Shown here: piece by piece, positions 37,358 through 45,576 of the stretch | Layout of the letters: each line of letters begins with the position of its first letter | Numbering within the stretch: the first letter of the stretch is position 1 | Source of the DNA: Pusillimonas noertemannii | GTDB taxonomy: Bacteria > Pseudomonadota > Gammaproteobacteria > Burkholderiales > Burkholderiaceae_B | Assembly (NCBI RefSeq): GCF_003096595.1 | Contig: NZ_QEKO01000006.1 | Span: 1-59,697, forward strand | Reading direction: 5' to 3' | DNA length: 59,697 nt | Made by a program: the position numbers and the translations under genes | Notes under the pieces: model-generated | Seen by the model: the letters and a program-made list of their open reading frames with translations, nothing else | The model's database searches: none | What the model was told of the DNA's origin: nothing

Positions 37358-37882
37358 TTATTTCACCTGGGTATCTTTCAGGATGCTGTCTACGGAAGGA
37401 AAGCCCGCCACCGCGGCGGCCGGCAATAACGCATCGGTAGCGGCGTATGGCCGTACCGACGCATCCACTTCACCGACCACGATACGTCCTACCATGCCCG
37501 CATGCTCATGCGGGATGCAGAAGTAGTCATAGACTCCGGGTGTGTCGAATGCAATCACGAATGATTCATCAGGCATCAGATAATCGGAGTCCCAGGATTT
37601 TGCTTCGTTGGGAATCCGCAGCGGCTTGCCGTTGTCAGGATGGTAGGCCGTGACCGTATGGACATTTCCTGCTTCGCGATTGACCCATCGAACGGCTTGG
37701 CCGGGTTGTATTAATAGGCCACGCGGGCGGAACCAGACATGAGAGCCGGTCGGAGTGCCTGACATACTGATTTCGATCTCGTTTGCTGCACCGGCCCGCC
37801 GTGAAACAGTGGCCGCCAGCAGCAGACCCGCACCCGACAACAGCAGCAGGCGTCGGCGGGGGGCATGGGAGAGAGTTTTCAT
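37358..37882 (-). CDS. Exported cupredoxin-like copper protein
   Basis: 174-residue plastocyanin/pseudoazurin-like blue-copper domain. A Tat-like signal (RRRLLLLSGAGLLLAATVSRRAGA) precedes a beta-barrel with candidate ligands His in GNVHTVTAYHP and the C-terminal loop YDYFCIPHEHAGMVG (Cys, His, Met in type-1 order). It likely carries electrons or binds copper in the periplasm. The ATG overlaps the stop of the upstream gene by 4 bp, indicating translational coupling. C-terminal about 40 residues are not typical and unassigned. Confidence 0.85.
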   Translation of the reverse strand: MKTLSHAPRRRLLLLSGAGLLLAATVSRRAGAANEIEISMSGTPTGSHVWFRPRGLLIQPGQAVRWVNREAGNVHTVTAYHPDNGKPLRIPNEAKSWDSDYLMPDESFVIAFDTPGVYDYFCIPHEHAGMVGRIVVGEVDASVRPYAATDALLPAAAVAGFPSVDSILKDTQVK

Positions 37883-38313
37883 TTGGCCACTCGGTTTTCC
37901 TGATCAACCGGAACATTCCAAAGTACGATGTGAATGTGCGGCTCGGCGACCCCTGGATGGCCTGCGTTGTACATGATGTCGACATGATCGACAGAGCCGG
38001 CGGGGGCCTTCAAGTCGTTCAGATGCATATCGGACGTCATCAATGACAGGGGGATCATGTAGGTGGTGTTCACCAGGCTGCCGTCGTGGTCGTACCCCAG
38101 GAAAGGGCCTGCGGGCAAGGTGTCGGCGTTGACAAAAAGCTGGCCCATGCCGGGGATGAAGTCGGGCAGCTTCACCAGTGAACTGACCGCTTTATATGGG
38201 GCCGGGGGTGGGGCGTTGAGCACGGAAGGCTCGGCGGCCATGGCGCCAGGAACACCCAAAGAGAAAGCGAGGACAGCTGCAGCGGCAACTGTCGTAAGAA
38301 TGGGACGAATCAT
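37879..38313 (-). CDS. Uncharacterised exported protein
   Basis: 144-residue secreted protein. ATG 38313 gives a clean signal peptide (MIRPILTTVAAAAVLAFSLGVPGAMAAE); an in-frame start farther upstream at 38358 would hide it. The mature part has GMGQLFVNADTLPAGPFLGYDHDG and a His-rich end (HPGVAEPHIHIVLW) that could bind a metal. It recalls TTHB210/DUF5602-type proteins, but I hold that loosely. Co-translated with the cupredoxin. Confidence 0.6.
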   Translation of the reverse strand: MIRPILTTVAAAAVLAFSLGVPGAMAAEPSVLNAPPPAPYKAVSSLVKLPDFIPGMGQLFVNADTLPAGPFLGYDHDGSLVNTTYMIPLSLMTSDMHLNDLKAPAGSVDHVDIMYNAGHPGVAEPHIHIVLWNVPVDQENRVAK

Positions 38314-38585
38314 GAGACGGCTCCAGAATGCATGACGGAAATCGCCACGCTCACCCATTGGATGCAGTCAGGCTCGATTCTGTTTCAAGATTTTTTTCGT
38401 CGAGACTACAAGGTATGCCGCTGGCTGCGTTTCCACCAGGCACCGGTTCGGATTCACGTGACCTTGCCAAAGCGCAGCCGCATGGACAATAGAAAGAACC
38501 ACGTTCCCATGCGATTAAGCTAAGCTGCCCGAATGGAAGCGATGCAAGTATCCCGGACATCACGAACCGCCCAGGTTGCGCAAGA
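38314..38585. other. Divergent promoter region, sigma/cupredoxin cluster and pip
   Basis: 272 bp without a credible gene. On the minus strand a GGAAAC element (about 38431-38436) followed about 17 bp later by TTGTAGTC resembles an ECF promoter and could be autoregulated by the cluster's own sigma factor; this is weak evidence. No IclR-type operator is found here. Confidence 0.35.
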
Positions 38586-39695
38586 ATGAGCACAGACACC
38601 AGACATCAGGCGTCAAGCAGCACTGTTCTATACGGCCCCAATCGGGCAGGCTTTGCTCAGCTGCATCCCTCGATCGAGCCATTCGATGGAGGATGGCTTG
38701 AAGAGCAAGACGGGCACCGGGTCTATTGGGAGGCCAGCGGCAATCCGCAAGGCGAAGCCGTTTTGCTGGTGCACGGAGGGCCGGGCGGCGCGATCTGGCC
38801 GCGCGACCGGCGTTTCTTCGACCCCCGCCGGTATCGCATTATCGCGTTCGACCAACGGGGCTGCGGCCGCTCTACACCCAGCGGCGAACTGCGCGCCAAC
38901 ACCACGGCACATCTCATCAACGACATGGAGCGCCTGCGCATCCGCCTGGGTGTGGAGCGCTGGCTGCTGTTCGGAGGCTCCTGGGGGGCGACGCTGGCGC
39001 TAGCCTATGCGCAGGCGCATCCGGCGCGCGTCAGCAAGCTGGTGCTGAGAGGCGTGTTCCTGGCCCGCTCCGGCGAGCTGCGCTGGCTATACCAGGGCGG
39101 CGCGGCGCACATGCATCCGCAGGCATGGCGCGAGTTTCTGCGGCCCATACCCGAGCCGCAAAGAAGCGACGTCGTTGCACGCTATGCCGCTCTCCTGGCC
39201 GGCCCAAGGACAGCGGCGGCGCTTGCCTTGGCCAGGGGCTGGTGCGCATGGGAAGAAGCTTTGATGGTCGGGGCGAGCCGGGCCGCCGTTCCAGAGGGCC
39301 TGACGCGCATCGATATCGTCACTGCAGGCAGTGAGGCCGACAGCGCCGAAGGCGTGGAACATGCTCATGATGGGAATGATGTGGACGCCGGGGATGCATC
39401 TCTTCATTCCGGCGGCCTGGGAATCTGGGTCGCGGCGCGCATTGGCGCGCACTACCTGGCGCATGGCGGGTTTCTTCCAGAGGGGGCCTTGCTTGCCGGC
39501 GCGGCTCGGCTTGGCGGCATGCGAGGTTCCATCATCCAGGGCCGCTACGACCTTGTGACGCCCCTGGCGACGGCCTGGGCCTTGCACAAGGCATGGCCGG
39601 GGTCGATGCTGCGCGTGGTCGAGGGCGCGGGCCATGCCTCGGACGAGCCCGGCATTACGCGGGCACTGCTCGAGTCTGTCGACGGTTCCGCCTGA
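38586..39695 (+). CDS. pip: Proline iminopeptidase, with an internal acidic insertion
   Basis: 369-residue S33 peptidase that removes N-terminal proline. Conserved parts: HGGPGGAIWPRDRRFFDP, FDQRGCGRSTPSGELRANTT, nucleophile elbow GGSWGATLALAYAQ, Asp in GRYDLVTPL and His in GAGHASDEP. Usual members are about 315-325 residues; here about 30 extra residues, acidic and poor in predicted structure (roughly 250-290: SEADSAEGVEHAHDGNDVD...), sit in the cap domain before ARIGAHYLAHGGFL. All catalytic residues remain, so it may be active. Confidence 0.87.
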   Translation: MSTDTRHQASSSTVLYGPNRAGFAQLHPSIEPFDGGWLEEQDGHRVYWEASGNPQGEAVLLVHGGPGGAIWPRDRRFFDPRRYRIIAFDQRGCGRSTPSGELRANTTAHLINDMERLRIRLGVERWLLFGGSWGATLALAYAQAHPARVSKLVLRGVFLARSGELRWLYQGGAAHMHPQAWREFLRPIPEPQRSDVVARYAALLAGPRTAAALALARGWCAWEEALMVGASRAAVPEGLTRIDIVTAGSEADSAEGVEHAHDGNDVDAGDASLHSGGLGIWVAARIGAHYLAHGGFLPEGALLAGAARLGGMRGSIIQGRYDLVTPLATAWALHKAWPGSMLRVVEGAGHASDEPGITRALLESVDGSA

Positions 39696-39764
39696 GCGGT
39701 GCGCCGGCGCCGCGAAAGGCCGTAGGCCGGCCGCGGGGTTCCATGGTGCGGGACTCTATCTTTT

Positions 39765-40277
39765 TCAAGCGCCCAGCTCGGTCAGCATGTCGGGCACATA
39801 GCTTTCGTCCGAGGCGATGACCAGCATGTCGGAGGCGGCGCGCAGGGCGCGCAGTTCCGCGTGCTGCTCGTCGGTGACGATGGCGCCCGCCACCAGGATG
39901 CCGGTGGTGATGATGCCGCGCCGCTGGGCGGCCTCGCGGATGCGGGGCGCACATGACAGGTCGTCGCCGCTGCAGGCGACGATGAAGATCATCTCGGCGT
40001 CATCCAGCGCCGACGGCGCCTGGGCCAGGGGGCTGTCGGCTTCCGCCAGGCTCAGGGCCTGGACGTTTCTCCAGCGCTCGATGGGCAGGGCGGAAACCAG
40101 GCGAGCCCCGCCACTGTGCAGGCCGACCAGCTTGATGTGGCGCGGGCGCGAATTGGGCGCGTTGATGCGGTTGCGCGTGTCGCTGTTGGCGCGGGCATTG
40201 CTTAGCGGCTGGACCAGCGAATGGGGCGGCAGGTGATGGTATTGGCGGGCTTGGCTGTACAGGGTGGTGAACGACAT
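39765..40277 (-). CDS. Degenerate FtsZ/tubulin-like GTPase-domain protein
   Basis: 170-residue protein whose second half tracks the FtsZ nucleotide domain: IKLVGLHSGGARLV aligns with the FtsZ start IKVIGVGGGGGNAV, DDAEMIFIVACSGDDLSCAPRIREAAQRRGIITTGIL with [36 protein letters not shown], and ASDMLVIASDE with the following strand. The GGGTGTG tubulin signature is lost (SGDDLSC), so GTP binding as in FtsZ is unlikely. The first 45 residues are unique. It is the last gene of the eight-gene operon, after cobW. Function unknown. Confidence 0.6.
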   Translation of the reverse strand: MSFTTLYSQARQYHHLPPHSLVQPLSNARANSDTRNRINAPNSRPRHIKLVGLHSGGARLVSALPIERWRNVQALSLAEADSPLAQAPSALDDAEMIFIVACSGDDLSCAPRIREAAQRRGIITTGILVAGAIVTDEQHAELRALRAASDMLVIASDESYVPDMLTELGA

Positions 40278-40323
40278 GGAGTCCTCGCTGTTGCAACGTG
40301 GGGGCGGGCGCCTTGGAGCGGCG

Positions 40324-41502
40324 CTAGGGCGATTCGGCGGCGCAGGCCTCGAAGGCCTGAGGCAGCCCTTTTTCTTCGAGCTTGCGGCCGATGAAGACCA
40401 GGCGGCTGCAGCGCTGTTCGCCGGGCCGCCAGGGGCGCTGCCAGTCGCCTTCCAGCAGCATGTGCACCGACTGGAACACCAGGCGCCGATCGTCGCCCGC
40501 CACGTCGATGATGCCCTTGGCGCGCAGGATGTCGGCGCCCTGCTCGGTTACCAGCCGGCCCAGCCAATGGCTGATCCGCGCCTCGTCCATGGGCCGGTGC
40601 GAGGTCAGCGAGATGCTGGAAATGCCGCTTTGATGGATGTGGCTGGCTTCATGGGCGTGCTCGTGCTCATGGCCATGATGATCGTGATCATGGCCGCATT
40701 CGTGGTCGCAGGCTGTAGCGTGATCGTGTCCGCAACCATCGTGATCTTCTTCGCATTCATGTCCATGATGGGCGTGGGCACTGTGCCCGCCCTCATGCGC
40801 ATGATCGTGCGCATGCGGCGCCGGGGCCTCTTGCATCAGCGTGCCGATGCGGTCGATGTCGAAGCCGCCGCGGTTCAGGATGCTGTCCAGGGCCACGTCG
40901 GCGCGCCGGCTGCGATGGATGGGCGCCAGCGGGTTCAGGCCGCGCAGCAGGGATTCGATGCGGGGCAGTTCTTCCGCGCCGACGAGCTCGGTCTTGTTGA
41001 GCACGATCTGGTCGGCAAAGGCGATCTGTTCGGCGGCGTCCGCGCTGTGCTCGAGCTGGCGGCGTATATTGTGCGCGTCCACCACGGTGGTGACGGAATC
41101 CAGGCGCGTGCGGGCCAGCAGGCTCTGGTCGACCAGAAAGGTCTGGGCCACGGGGCCGGGGTCGGCCAGGCCCGTGGTTTCGATGATAATGGCCTCGAAG
41201 CGCCCGGGCCTGGCAAGCAGGCCGTGCAGCGTGCGTATGAGGTCGCCGCGCACGGTGCAGCATACGCAGCCGTTGTTCATTTCGAACAATTCTTCGTCGG
41301 TGTCCACGACCAGTTCGTTGTCGATGCCGATCTCGCCGAATTCGTTGACGATGACGGCATAGCGGCGGCCGTGGTCTTCTGAAAGAATGCGGTTCAGCAG
41401 GGTGGTCTTGCCCGCGCCCAGGTAGCCGGTCAGTATGGTGACCGGCAGGCGATCGTCCGGCGCCGCGGGCGCCGGGTAGGGGTGGCGGGAAGCTTCCTGC
41501 AT
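40324..41502 (-). CDS. CobW/COG0523 G3E GTPase, metal chaperone, His-rich
   Basis: 392-residue metallochaperone-type GTPase. Walker [13 protein letters not shown] (about 24-35), the COG0523 metal motif GCVCC in [22 protein letters not shown] and the NKTE base-recognition motif are visible, and a CobW C-terminal domain ends the protein. Between them is a His/Asp/Cys-rich region (about 230-300: [20 protein letters not shown]...) likely to store or hand over zinc, nickel or cobalt. Its place inside a catabolic operon implies it metallates one of the operon's or regulon's enzymes rather than acting in general zinc starvation. Confidence 0.88.
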   Translation of the reverse strand: MQEASRHPYPAPAAPDDRLPVTILTGYLGAGKTTLLNRILSEDHGRRYAVIVNEFGEIGIDNELVVDTDEELFEMNNGCVCCTVRGDLIRTLHGLLARPGRFEAIIIETTGLADPGPVAQTFLVDQSLLARTRLDSVTTVVDAHNIRRQLEHSADAAEQIAFADQIVLNKTELVGAEELPRIESLLRGLNPLAPIHRSRRADVALDSILNRGGFDIDRIGTLMQEAPAPHAHDHAHEGGHSAHAHHGHECEEDHDGCGHDHATACDHECGHDHDHHGHEHEHAHEASHIHQSGISSISLTSHRPMDEARISHWLGRLVTEQGADILRAKGIIDVAGDDRRLVFQSVHMLLEGDWQRPWRPGEQRCSRLVFIGRKLEEKGLPQAFEACAAESP

Positions 41503-41510
41503 GGCCCGGC

Positions 41511-42677
41511 CTACATCCAGGGCATGAGTGAAACGTGCACCACGTCCTTGGCGCCTTCGCCGCCCACCGACTTGATGGCGTACTCGGTGTCCTTCAGGCC
41601 GAAGCGGTGCGTGGTCAGCAGCTCGAGCGGGAAGCGCTTCGACGCCAGCTGCTGCAGGGCCAGTTCGCAGGCGCGGTAGCTGTGGCCACGCGCGCTCTTG
41701 ATGGTGATGTACTTGGTGGTGACCTTGCCGATGGGAAAGTTGGGAAAGTCGGCCATCTCGCCCTGTATCAGCAGCGTGCCGCCCTTGCGCTTGAGGGCTT
41801 CGACGCCCAGCAGTATGGCCATGGTGCCGGCGCCGGCCGTGCAGTCCAGTGCCACGTCCACGCCCTTGCCGCCGGTGATCTCCATGATGCGGGCCAGCGG
41901 GTCTTCGGCCTGCACGTCGATGACGTAGTCGGCGCCCAGCTTCTTGGCAACCTCGAGGCGGGCCTTGTCCTTGGTGGTTCCGGTGACGATGATGAGCGAT
42001 GCGCCGGCTTGCTTGCATGCGATGGTCTGCGACAGCCCCTGCTGGCCCGGCCCCTGTATCAGCACGGTGGAGTTATAGCCCACCTGGCAGTCGAACAGCG
42101 CCCACTCGATGCCGTTGGCCATGGGGGTGACCAGGCCCGCCAGCTCGGGGGTGACGCCCTCGGGCACCTTGTGTATCACGGCGTTCCAGGGCAGGTACAT
42201 ATATTGGGCGAAGCCCCCCCACAGATGGGGCGGTTTGTCGGAGGTGGAATAGCCGTAGCGGATGCCGTCGGGGTTGCTGCGCCAGTCGGTCAGCTCGCAG
42301 TGGCGGTACTCGCCCTTGTGGCACCACTCGCACTTGCCGCAAGAGACGTAGTGCTCGACGAACACCAGGTCGCCTTCCTTGAAGCCCTTGCGGGCCACGA
42401 ACTCGGGCCCCGCCTTCACGATGTGGCCGATGTTCTCGTGCCCCATGATGACCGGGCCGCCGGTTTTGAGCGGTTCCTTGAACATCTTGACGTCGGTGCC
42501 GCAGATGCCTGCGACCTCGACCTTCATCAGGGCGCCGTCGACAGGAATGTCGGGCATGGGAAACTCCTGGAGCTCGATCTGATTGGGACCGACCTTGACT
42601 GCTGCTTTGACTGTTTCCACTTTGCTTCCTTCAAGTGTTTCTTCGTTAGGCGATGTTTGGGCTACGGATAGGTTCAT
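41511..42677 (-). CDS. Zinc-dependent alcohol dehydrogenase
   Basis: 388-residue medium-chain dehydrogenase. Catalytic zinc ligands: Cys in [11 protein letters not shown] and His-Glu in MGHENIGHI; structural zinc Cys cluster in [16 protein letters not shown]; Rossmann region [22 protein letters not shown]. The ATG at 42677 adds a 25-residue N-terminal extension ([21 protein letters not shown]) before the usual family start. It probably oxidises an alcohol intermediate with NAD(P). Spacing is 8 bp to cobW and 46 bp from the aldolase gene. Confidence 0.87.
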   Translation of the reverse strand: MNLSVAQTSPNEETLEGSKVETVKAAVKVGPNQIELQEFPMPDIPVDGALMKVEVAGICGTDVKMFKEPLKTGGPVIMGHENIGHIVKAGPEFVARKGFKEGDLVFVEHYVSCGKCEWCHKGEYRHCELTDWRSNPDGIRYGYSTSDKPPHLWGGFAQYMYLPWNAVIHKVPEGVTPELAGLVTPMANGIEWALFDCQVGYNSTVLIQGPGQQGLSQTIACKQAGASLIIVTGTTKDKARLEVAKKLGADYVIDVQAEDPLARIMEITGGKGVDVALDCTAGAGTMAILLGVEALKRKGGTLLIQGEMADFPNFPIGKVTTKYITIKSARGHSYRACELALQQLASKRFPLELLTTHRFGLKDTEYAIKSVGGEGAKDVVHVSLMPWM

Positions 42678-42723
42678 GGTCTTCCAGAGTTCTTTCGGTG
42701 TCGGGCGTTGGCGGAGCGGCCGG

Positions 42724-43587
42724 CTAGCCGCGGCCGGCGAGCGTGCGCGCCTGGTCCAGGTTGGCAAAGCTGCGCGGAGCGGCGCACATCAGAAAGCGGT
42801 ACCCCTCGTCGATGACGCGCTGGGCGTTGGCGGGCGTGACGTGCGGATGGCCCACCACCACGTCGTGCTGGCGGCAGATCGACACCACCTGGGCCATGGC
42901 GTCGAGCACTTCCTTGTGCTCGGTCTGGCGGGGGTAGCCGAGTTCCTGGCTGAGGTCGCCCTCGCCGATCAGCACGGCGCCGATGCCGGGTACGTTCTTC
43001 AGCATGTCGGGCAGGTTCTGTATGCCCGCTGTGTCCTCGATCTGGATGACGACGAAGATCTCGCCCTGCTTGGCCAGCGGCCAGACGTCGGCGCGTTCGT
43101 AGTATTCCTGCTGGCTGATGCCCCAGTAGCGGGTGGCCTGCATGGGGCCGTCGCCGCGTATGCCGGCGGGTTCGTACAGCGGCTTGTCCTTCAGGCGCGG
43201 ATAGCGACAGGCGGCCACGGCGTTGTAGGCTTCTTCGACTGTGCTGATGTGGGGCCACACGATGCCGTAGCAGCCCAGGTCCAGGGCCTGCTTGGCCAGG
43301 AACTGATTTTTCTCGATGCCGTTGGCCGGCACGCGGGCCAGTGGGGTGACGGCGGGCGCCACCGAGCCCGAACGTGCTATCTGGCCGCGGTTGAGCAGGA
43401 ACTGCAGGCTGTTGCGCAGGGCGGCGATGTCCCAGCCGCGATGCTCGCCTTCGAAGACCACGCTGTCGTAGCGCGATGCCTGCAGTTCGACGGCGGTCTC
43501 GATTTCGCAGGGCGCGAACAGCGAGAAGGCGTGCTGGCCCGATTCGAGTGCGCGGATGATGCCGTTGAGGCGCGGAATGCTTTGCAT
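42724..43587 (-). CDS. HpcH/HpaI-family aldolase
   Basis: 287-residue class II pyruvate aldolase-like enzyme. Motifs: the RVP substrate arginine region (PLARVPANGIEKNQFLAKQALDLGCYGIVWPHI), metal-binding Glu in VVIQIEDTAGIQN and Asp in LIGEGDLSQELGYP. Family members split 4-hydroxy-2-oxo acids into pyruvate or oxaloacetate plus an aldehyde/acid. After a LigJ-type hydratase the expected substrate is 4-carboxy-4-hydroxy-2-oxoadipate or an analogue, normally cleaved by an unrelated (RraA-like) aldolase, so this would be a non-orthologous substitute. That assignment is an inference. Confidence 0.82.
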   Translation of the reverse strand: MQSIPRLNGIIRALESGQHAFSLFAPCEIETAVELQASRYDSVVFEGEHRGWDIAALRNSLQFLLNRGQIARSGSVAPAVTPLARVPANGIEKNQFLAKQALDLGCYGIVWPHISTVEEAYNAVAACRYPRLKDKPLYEPAGIRGDGPMQATRYWGISQQEYYERADVWPLAKQGEIFVVIQIEDTAGIQNLPDMLKNVPGIGAVLIGEGDLSQELGYPRQTEHKEVLDAMAQVVSICRQHDVVVGHPHVTPANAQRVIDEGYRFLMCAAPRSFANLDQARTLAGRG

Positions 43588-43609
43588 GAAGAGTCCTGTG
43601 TGGTGGGCC

Positions 43610-44662
43610 TTATGGCTTGTTGGCGGCCTCGCGGCCCGGGTGCCCGCGCTCTTTCAGGCGGGCGTCCAGGCGCGGGTAGACCCGGCGGGCATTGCCTTCG
43701 AAGATCTTGTAGCGGCTTTCTTCGTCCAGGCTTTCGATCTGGTCGAGATAGCGCTTGGTGTCGTCGAAGGGGTGGCCCGTTTCCGGGTCTATGCCCTTGA
43801 CCGCGCCCAGCATTTCCGAGGCAAACAGAATGTTGTCCACCGGCACCACCTTGGTCAGCAGCTCGATGCCGGGCAAGTGGTAGACGCAGGTGTCGAAGTA
43901 CACATTGTCCATCAGGTGGTCGTGCAGGGGAACGTCCTTGAGCGCCAGGCACAGGCCGCGATACCGGCCCCAGTGATAGGGAACGGCGCCGCCGCCGTGC
44001 GGAATGACGAACTTGAGCGTGGGAAAATCCTTGAACAGGTCGCCCTGGATCAATTGCATGAAGGCCGCCGTGTCGGCATTGATATAGTGCGCCCCCGTGT
44101 GGTGGAAGTTGGGGTTGCAGCATGACGACACGTGGATCATGGCGGGCACGTCAAGTTCGCACAGCTTTTCGTAGATCGGGTACCAGTATCGGTCGATCAG
44201 GGGCGGGTCGGTCCAGTAGCCGCCCGAAGGATCGGGGTTGAGGTTGACGCCGACAAAGCCGAGCTGGTTCACGATGCGCTCCAGTTCGGGCAGGCAGTTG
44301 CGCGGCGACACGCCCGGATACTGCGGCAGTTGCCCCACCGGCGCGAAGTTGTCGGGCAACAGGGTGCAGACGCGATGGATCAGGTCATTCGACAAGGTGG
44401 TCCATTCGGCGCTGGTGGCCTCGGTGCCTATGTGGTGGGCCATGCCGGCGGCGCGCGGCGAAAACACGGTAAGGTCGCTGCCGCGCTCGGCCTGCAGCTT
44501 CAGTTGCGGCGCCACGCTTTCCCGCAGCTGGTCGTCGGTGATGCCCAGGTCGGTGCTCGAGGGCCGCCGCGCGGGGTCGGCCAGCGCGGCAAGCTGCTTG
44601 TCGCGAAAAACCTGCAGCGCCTTGGGTTCGGTCGTGTAGTGGCAGTGAATGTCGATGATCAT
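43610..44662 (-). CDS. ligJ: 4-Oxalomesaconate hydratase-like amidohydrolase-fold enzyme (LigJ type)
   Basis: 350-residue amidohydrolase-superfamily (ACMSD-like) protein that closely follows LigJ of the protocatechuate 4,5-cleavage pathway: MIIDIHCHYTTEPKA (metal HxH), ELERIVNQLGFVGVNLNPDPSGGYW, DVPAMIHVSSCCNP, PHGGGAVPYHWGRYRG and YFDTCVYHLPGIELL. LigJ hydrates 4-oxalomesaconate to 4-carboxy-4-hydroxy-2-oxoadipate. ATG 44662 overlaps the stop of the preceding hydrolase gene by 4 bp. No ligAB-type dioxygenase or ligC/ligI lies in the window, so a related intermediate is possible. Confidence 0.8.
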   Translation of the reverse strand: MIIDIHCHYTTEPKALQVFRDKQLAALADPARRPSSTDLGITDDQLRESVAPQLKLQAERGSDLTVFSPRAAGMAHHIGTEATSAEWTTLSNDLIHRVCTLLPDNFAPVGQLPQYPGVSPRNCLPELERIVNQLGFVGVNLNPDPSGGYWTDPPLIDRYWYPIYEKLCELDVPAMIHVSSCCNPNFHHTGAHYINADTAAFMQLIQGDLFKDFPTLKFVIPHGGGAVPYHWGRYRGLCLALKDVPLHDHLMDNVYFDTCVYHLPGIELLTKVVPVDNILFASEMLGAVKGIDPETGHPFDDTKRYLDQIESLDEESRYKIFEGNARRVYPRLDARLKERGHPGREAANKP

Positions 44663-45540
44663 GATGCAGCTTCCATTTGGCGGCTCTGGCCGGCCGTTTG
44701 CAGAAAGCTCAGCAGGCGCGCACCGGTGTCTTCCGAGGTCTGTGCTTCGACCGGAACATTCCATATTTCGGCCTGTGGCAGACATTCTTCCAGGTACCAG
44801 GCGGCCGAGGTCGCGTGCGAGGCGTCGCGCCCGGGCACCACCAAGGCAGGGATATCAAGCCGCAGCAGCTCTTCGGGCTCGGCTCCCGGCACCGTGTCGC
44901 GGTCGATCAGCGTGCGCGCCATCGAACTCACGACCAGCTTGTAGGCGTCGACGTTTTGGCCTGCATAGCGTTCGGCGAAGGCCGGGTCGTTGGCGATGAC
45001 AGACGCCCAGGGGCCGCCGCGCGGCTCGGCGCCGAAAGGCTTGGGGTCGGCCTTGACCAGGTCGACCACACCTTGCAGCCCGCGCTCGTGCACATAGGCC
45101 AGGTGGCGGGCAAAGCGTTCATGGCCGCTGATGCGGTACTTGGCACCGCCCACCGGCCAGTACAGGATCATGCCCAGCGTGCGCTGGGGGTGGGCCACGG
45201 CAAAGGCCGCCACCGGGCAGCAGCCCATGCAGCCGCCCATAAGAAAGGCCTGGTCGAAGCCCAGATGGTCCAGCAGCCCCGCGCCCTGGGCCACGTAGTG
45301 CGACCAGCCCACCCTCTCGACTCTTCCGCCCGAGCGGCCGGTTTCACGGCGGTCAAAGATAATGCAGCGGTAATGCTTGCTGAGATGGTCCAGCGGCTTG
45401 ACCTTGGCGTAGATGCCCAGCGACGACCATTGGTCCAGGGTGGCATTGAAACCGCCCGGCGAAAACATGAGCAGCGGCGGCCCCGACTGACCGACGACTT
45501 CATATCGGGTCTCGATTCCGTCGATGATAGTGCTTGCCAT
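44659..45540 (-). CDS. Alpha/beta hydrolase with a cysteine at the nucleophile position
   Basis: 293-residue cytoplasmic alpha/beta hydrolase: oxyanion-hole region MFSPGGFNATLDQW, FDRRETGRSGG, nucleophile elbow LMGGCMGCC with Cys104 where Ser is usual, acidic residue in VVPGRDASHATS. The usual catalytic His near the C-terminus is not obvious: the expected spot reads PVEAQTSEDT. Dienelactone hydrolase is a known Cys-nucleophile member of the fold, so lactone or C-C bond hydrolysis is conceivable, but with the His unclear the catalytic mode is uncertain. It overlaps ligJ by 4 bp. Confidence 0.72.
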   Translation of the reverse strand: MASTIIDGIETRYEVVGQSGPPLLMFSPGGFNATLDQWSSLGIYAKVKPLDHLSKHYRCIIFDRRETGRSGGRVERVGWSHYVAQGAGLLDHLGFDQAFLMGGCMGCCPVAAFAVAHPQRTLGMILYWPVGGAKYRISGHERFARHLAYVHERGLQGVVDLVKADPKPFGAEPRGGPWASVIANDPAFAERYAGQNVDAYKLVVSSMARTLIDRDTVPGAEPEELLRLDIPALVVPGRDASHATSAAWYLEECLPQAEIWNVPVEAQTSEDTGARLLSFLQTAGQSRQMEAAS

Positions 45541-45576
45541 TGAACAATATCCTTATGATGTTGCGGGCCGGCGGCT

